The notes beneath the pieces were generated by a model that saw only the letters and a program-made list of their open reading frames with translations, made no database searches and was not told the origin of the DNA. The translations under genes and the position numbers were made by a program. A DNA stretch of 64,000 bases from CAITSH01 sp945892985 (lineage in GTDB: Bacteria > Pseudomonadota > Gammaproteobacteria > Burkholderiales > SG8-39): the NCBI GenBank assembly GCA_945892985.1, contig CAMDDU010000007.1, positions 62,001 through 126,000 on the forward strand. Reading direction: 5' to 3'. This document shows positions 60,508-64,000 of the stretch, one piece after another (the first letter of the stretch is position 1; every line of letters starts with the position of its first letter).

Positions 60508-61689
60508 TCAGAACAACTCGATACCGCCGTTATCCATCTGGCCTTCCCGAACCGGGTTGCGTGACGTACGCTCGCGCGCCGCCAGCACGCGTTCGCGCAT
60601 CTTTTGCAACACGGCCTGTCCTTGGGCGTTCCCGCCGGCGGACAGCTCGAGCGCATCGGGCAGCGCTGCGAGGCCCGCCATCATCGATTCGAGTTCGGTC
60701 ATGCGCGCACGCGTGTGCCCGACGAGCTGTGTCGTCACGTCCTGAAATTGCAGTGCGGTCACCGCGACGCGCACGTTGTCCTCGACCTGGCGGGCGATGC
60801 GCCCGAGCTCGTCCACGCCGACTGCGATTCCCTCATTGACCTTGCGCACACCGCTTTGCATTTCGACGGCGCGCTGCTTTGACTGCAACGCAAAATTCAT
60901 GTCCTTTGAGGCCATCTCATTGATCGCCGATTCGGCGCCGGAGATGGACCCATGCACCGCCTCGATCTCGCTGCGAATCTGCTGGCTGAATTGGTTGGTA
61001 CGATCGGACAACACGCGCACCTCCTCGGCAACGACGGCAAAGCCGCGGCCGGCCTCGCCCGCTCGCGCCGCCTCGATGGCGGCGTTGAGCGCGAGCATGT
61101 TGGTCTGCTTGGAAATACCCTCAACCTCGCGCAACAGGCGCAACACCACTTGCACCTGCTCCTTCGCCTGGTCTATGCGCTCAACCAGCCCCATCGCGGT
61201 CTTGCTGTTCTGCACGGTTGATTCGACGAAGGACGCCAGCGTCGCCGACGTCTCCTGGATGAATTGCTCCACACTGACCTGCTCATCCCCGGGCTTAGCC
61301 TCACCGCGCGTGATGGAAACAGCCAGGCGCTGCTGCGTCGCGCTACAGTCATTAAGGGCGTTAAAACTCGACAACAGGGTCGAAATCGCATCACCAAGGA
61401 TCTGCTGCAACTGAACCAGTTCGTTACCGCAGGCGTGAAACTGCGCACCAAGCTCGGCACGGTATTCACCGACGATCTCCTGCGCCTGCTCTCGTGTCGA
61501 GGCCAGTCGCTGCGTCAGCAACGCCACCTCATGTTCAACCGCCTTGCGCGCGGCCGCCGCCGAGGCGGTCACAATGACCGCCCAGGCCGCAGCCAACACC
61601 AGCACACTCACCATCGCACCCATCCAGGATGAAAGTGCGAATATCACCCCGGTGGAGAGCGCGCCTTGAATCAGTGCTTTTTTAGGCAT
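60508..61689 (-). CDS. Methyl-accepting chemotaxis protein with short membrane anchor
   Basis: 393 residues from ATG 61689 (a TTG 15 bp upstream is possible). Two hydrophobic N-terminal segments (GVIFALSSWMGAMVSVLVLAAAWAVIV) with almost no periplasmic loop, a coiled region, then the signalling core QTNMLALNAAIEAARAGEAGRGFAVVAEEVRVLSDRT. Sensing is therefore probably membrane- or cytoplasm-based. It is the first gene of the chemotaxis operon. C-terminal residues NGGIELF carry no CheR tether. Confidence 0.9.
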   Translation of the reverse strand: MPKKALIQGALSTGVIFALSSWMGAMVSVLVLAAAWAVIVTASAAAARKAVEHEVALLTQRLASTREQAQEIVGEYRAELGAQFHACGNELVQLQQILGDAISTLLSSFNALNDCSATQQRLAVSITRGEAKPGDEQVSVEQFIQETSATLASFVESTVQNSKTAMGLVERIDQAKEQVQVVLRLLREVEGISKQTNMLALNAAIEAARAGEAGRGFAVVAEEVRVLSDRTNQFSQQIRSEIEAVHGSISGAESAINEMASKDMNFALQSKQRAVEMQSGVRKVNEGIAVGVDELGRIARQVEDNVRVAVTALQFQDVTTQLVGHTRARMTELESMMAGLAALPDALELSAGGNAQGQAVLQKMRERVLAARERTSRNPVREGQMDNGGIELF

Positions 61690-62121
61690 ATTCAGATCCG
61701 CCAATTTGTACGTAGATGCAGTGGTACGTTCCTAAGCCGCAAAAAAATCGACCGCGTTATGACAAAGCGGCGACGACATGTAATTATTAATTCGAGTGCG
61801 GCAAACGAATGCGGCGGTCAGCGTGGCTTTTGGGCGTCAACTCTGGGCTTTGCCTTTTTCAATCTCCAATATCCGGGAACACGACCATTCCCCCTGCTGC
61901 GCAAACCTTATATCGGCCGCCCCGGCAACAAATTAAGTGTCAGTAAGGGAATTGCGTGCCATCCCGGAGCCGATTTGCGTTTGCAAAAAGAGGCTCATGT
62001 TTTCTGGCCTGGCTCTGCAAGCTCTCGTCAAACGAAATAGGGGAACAGCTGGGGCGCCAACGCGATTGCCGAACCTGCCGGCATCGCTCAGTGCGTTAAA
62101 CCGGTGCGTTAAATCGGCGCG
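61690..62121. other. Upstream region of the chemotaxis operon
   Basis: 432 bp without a confident gene. It should hold the promoter of the minus-strand chemotaxis operon, but I see no clear sigma-28 (TAAA-N15-GCCGATAA) or sigma-70 pair. The far end holds part of a 13-nt tandem repeat. Confidence 0.5.
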
Positions 62122-62129
62122 TTAAATCA
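62091..62129. repeat. Tandem repeat, 13-nt unit x3
   Basis: GTGCGTTAAACCG, GTGCGTTAAATCG, GCGCGTTAAATCA. The last unit contains the stop codon of the small ORF at 62122-62259. Confidence 0.85.
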
Positions 62130-62259
62130 GGTAATACAGCTCGTCATGGAAGGACAGGAACAGCAGCAAACCCGTGACCACTCCAACATTAAACTCCTCG
62201 ATCAGGTCGACGGTGAGGTCAAGATGCTCGAAGTCCCAAAGCCAGCTTGTCAGTGTCAT
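62122..62259 (-). CDS. Small hypothetical protein
   Basis: 45 residues from ATG 62259 with a strong AGAGGGGG upstream. Sequence MTLTSWLWDFEHLDLTVDLI EEFNVGVVTGLLLFLSFHDEL has one hydrophobic stretch at the end and many acids in the middle. No recognised family. Position between the chemotaxis operon and the P450 gives no clue. Could be a real small gene or chance. Confidence 0.4.
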   Translation of the reverse strand: MTLTSWLWDFEHLDLTVDLIEEFNVGVVTGLLLFLSFHDELYYLI

Positions 62260-62539
62260 GGATTCCCCCTCTTCCCCGACAACTGCGCGCGGCAATAAGG
62301 GCAGGCAATGTCGCATGAGGCAAAGTCTGCCCCGCGACGCCGGCCGGTGATGCCCGCAAATGAAGGGCAATAGGGTGGCAGTTCAGGCGATTTCACAAGA
62401 CGACAAGAGGCGGCACGAGGCGCAAGCCCCTGTCGCGAGACGCCGAAGGGGAGAATATTTCCCTCTTGCGACTGGCGGCGAAGTGCCGATTGGCCGTCCC
62501 GAAACCCGGTCTTTTCAGTTCTTGCCCGAAAAAATACGA

Positions 62540-63775
62540 CTACAGACGTGCGGGGATCCGCAAGAAGCCGCGAAACCGTGCGCGTCCGCCGCGCAGCGGT
62601 TCGCCGGTGAGGCCGTAGCGAGGAAAGCGCGCGAGGAAGCGGCCGATCGCCGTCTCGCCCTCCAGGCGCGCCAGATGGTTGCCGACGCATTGGTGCGGCC
62701 CGCTGGCAAAGGCGAGGTGGCGGTTGGGTGCGCGCGTGATATCAAAACGATCGGGCTCCGGAAACTGTTCCGGATCACGGTTGGCGCCGCCAATGCACAC
62801 GTGAATCCGCGTGCCCGGCGCCATCGCCACGCCGCCCACCACGGTGTCGCAGGTGGTCCTGCGGTTGCCCAGTTGGTTGGAGCTCTCGTAACGCAGCACC
62901 TCCTCCACCGCGCTCTTGATCAGCGCGGGCTTGGCGATCAAGCGCGCTTTTTCATCCGGCCACTGCGCCAGCGCCACCAGGCCGTTGCCGATCAGGTTGG
63001 TAGTGGTCTCATGCCCCGCATTAAGAATGAAAATGCAATTTTGCAATAACTCAGTGTGGGTAAGTTTTTCGCCATCCGACTCCCCCCGGATCAGGCGTGT
63101 CAGCACGTCGCGCTCAGGGTCGAGCGGATGACGTGCCCGATCGGCAACCAGACCCTCAAGGTAGGCAAGAAAATCGCGCACTGAATCATTGCCGCGCTGC
63201 AATTGCGCGTCGCTAAGCACCGGCTCCAGCGCGCCGAGGATGGCCATAGACCACGCGCGCAGCGGTCCGCGCTCGGTATGGGGCACGCCCAGCAGATTGC
63301 CGATGATTTCAATCGGGATGGCTGAGGCGAAATCCTCCACCAGGTCGATCTCCCCGCCGGCCGCCTGTTTGCGCGCCATGGCCTCCAGCAGGCCGTCGAC
63401 CAGGGTCAGCAGACCCGGCGCCATGTCGGACACCGCGCGCGGCGTGATGGCCCCCATGATCAGGCGGCGCACCCTGGTGTGCAAGGGCGGGTCATTGAAC
63501 ACCAGGCTGGTGGTGTGATGCTCGTAGAGCGGCGAGTCCCCGTACTTTGGTTTGAACTCCACCCTTTTATCCGAACTGAAGGTCTTGATGTCCTTGTAGA
63601 CGGCGGCGACATCAACATAGCGTGTAAGGAAATACGAGCCGTCCGGCAGGCGCTTGACCGGTGCATGCTCGCGCAAGGCCCGGTAGTGGCGGAACGGATT
63701 AATATAAAAATCCGGCGTCAGCTGCTGAATATCAAAGGCGGCAGCCAGTTCGCGTGCGCTCTCCATGCCGGCCAT
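62540..63775 (-). CDS. Cytochrome P450
   Basis: 411 residues, class I bacterial P450. I-helix NAGHETTTN, K-helix EEVLR (ExxR), heme loop FASGPHQCVGNHLAR with the Cys thiolate ligand, and the meander GGANRDPEQFPEPDRFD. It would hydroxylate a hydrophobic or terpenoid-like substrate and needs a ferredoxin and reductase, neither being next to it. An upstream cytochrome c-like gene begins outside the window. Its 3' end was copied to 51033-51176. Confidence 0.95.
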   Translation of the reverse strand: MAGMESARELAAAFDIQQLTPDFYINPFRHYRALREHAPVKRLPDGSYFLTRYVDVAAVYKDIKTFSSDKRVEFKPKYGDSPLYEHHTTSLVFNDPPLHTRVRRLIMGAITPRAVSDMAPGLLTLVDGLLEAMARKQAAGGEIDLVEDFASAIPIEIIGNLLGVPHTERGPLRAWSMAILGALEPVLSDAQLQRGNDSVRDFLAYLEGLVADRARHPLDPERDVLTRLIRGESDGEKLTHTELLQNCIFILNAGHETTTNLIGNGLVALAQWPDEKARLIAKPALIKSAVEEVLRYESSNQLGNRRTTCDTVVGGVAMAPGTRIHVCIGGANRDPEQFPEPDRFDITRAPNRHLAFASGPHQCVGNHLARLEGETAIGRFLARFPRYGLTGEPLRGGRARFRGFLRIPARL

Positions 63776-63791
63776 TTCAAATACAGACAGG

Positions 63792-63822
63792 CTGAAAAAC
63801 CGCCATGGACGCGGGTTTCCAG
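63792..63822 (+). repeat. 31-nt palindromic REP-like element, copy F
   Basis: Begins CTGAAAAACCGCCATGGACG and ends GGGTTTCCAG. Lies between the P450 and the partial gene at the right edge; the most diverged copy. Confidence 0.7.
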
Positions 63823-63844
63823 TAATTTATCCGGCCGGGTTTCA

Positions 63845-64000
63845 TCATTTTTTTCTCACTTCGCAATGTGGATCATCGGTGCCGCTGTTGCCACGCCAGG
63901 GCGAGCTAAAGGTCGACACGCTCTCAAGAAACACCAGAAGGTCGTTGCTTTCATCCGGCGTGAGTCGCAGCGGCTTGAGGATGTTCTGGCCGTCGGCGTG
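63845..64000 (-). CDS. C-terminal end of a probable cytochrome c peroxidase-like protein (partial)
   Basis: 52 codons open from the window edge to TGA at 63845. The end reads HADGQNILKPLRLTPDESND LLVFLESVSTFSS, like the last helices (PLxLTxxExxDLxxFLxSL) of MauG/di-heme cytochrome c peroxidases, followed by a polar tail with one Cys. The heme motifs lie outside the window, so the family is likely but not certain. Confidence 0.55.
   Translation of the reverse strand, partial: HADGQNILKPLRLTPDESNDLLVFLESVSTFSSPWRGNSGTDDPHCEVRKK

Noticed and set aside
61705..61800. Sigma-28 promoter for the chemotaxis operon
   Set aside because: I looked for TAAA-N15-GCCGATAA on the minus strand and found no acceptable match.
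1..64000. CRISPR array
   Set aside because: The short tandem repeats have no spacers of uniform length between copies, and no cas gene is present.
1..64000. Insertion sequences or transposase genes
   Set aside because: No transposase-like protein was found in any frame, despite signs of rearrangement near 51 kb and 27.8 kb.

Overview
The window is high-GC bacterial DNA, densely packed with genes on both strands and without any visible rRNA or tRNA gene. The gene content points to a betaproteobacterium, most likely Burkholderiales: eight Bug-type (TTT family) solute receptors, a PhaM-like polyhydroxybutyrate granule regulator, a malic enzyme fused to a phosphotransacetylase-like domain, a TfpX/TfpZ pilin accessory protein, and several aromatic-degradation modules. 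I cannot name the genus.

Layout. 1-14 kb is mainly housekeeping: a quinone oxidoreductase, FIST sensor protein, PhaM-like protein, patatin, MaeB malic enzyme, RelA, an FAD aromatic hydroxylase, NhaA and class I fumarase. 14-28 kb is a catabolic/transport region: D-2-hydroxyacid dehydrogenase, class II aldolase, three Bug receptors, two EamA exporters, YceI, a Tat-exported amidohydrolase, an enolase-superfamily enzyme, a LigB-LigA extradiol dioxygenase and a TauE/SafE exporter. It ends in a decayed LVIVD-like gene.

28-37 kb, read right to left, is a ten-gene aromatic pathway: CoA ligase, Bug receptor, LigA-like and LigB-like ring-cleavage subunits, Rieske ferredoxin, ring-hydroxylating oxygenase alpha and beta, dihydrodiol dehydrogenase, alpha/beta hydrolase, Bug receptor. 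It has a divergent promoter carrying a perfect CCATACT-N4-AGTATGG operator and a Fur-box-like palindrome, facing a nitronate monooxygenase-like gene and, further on, a TetR gene and a CoA transferase. 40-47 kb adds a Rid-like protein, three Bug receptors, a TfpX/TfpZ protein, a DODA-type dioxygenase, a VOC protein and 3-hydroxyanthranilate dioxygenase.

48-51 kb holds egtD-egtB (ergothioneine) and a DUF427 protein. 51-62 kb is a chemotaxis operon on the minus strand: MCP, cheY, cheA, cheW, a soluble double-PAS MCP, a small membrane protein, a coiled-coil protein, cheR, cheD, cheB and a STAS gene interrupted by an in-frame amber codon. 62-64 kb holds a cytochrome P450 and the end of a probable cytochrome c peroxidase-like gene.

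Intergenic DNA is rich in repeats: six copies of an exactly 31-nt imperfect palindrome, three copies of a GC-rich hairpin, and seven short tandem arrays with 8-13 nt units. Signs of decay are the LVIVD pseudogene, the amber-interrupted STAS gene and a duplicated P450 3' end carrying a deletion.
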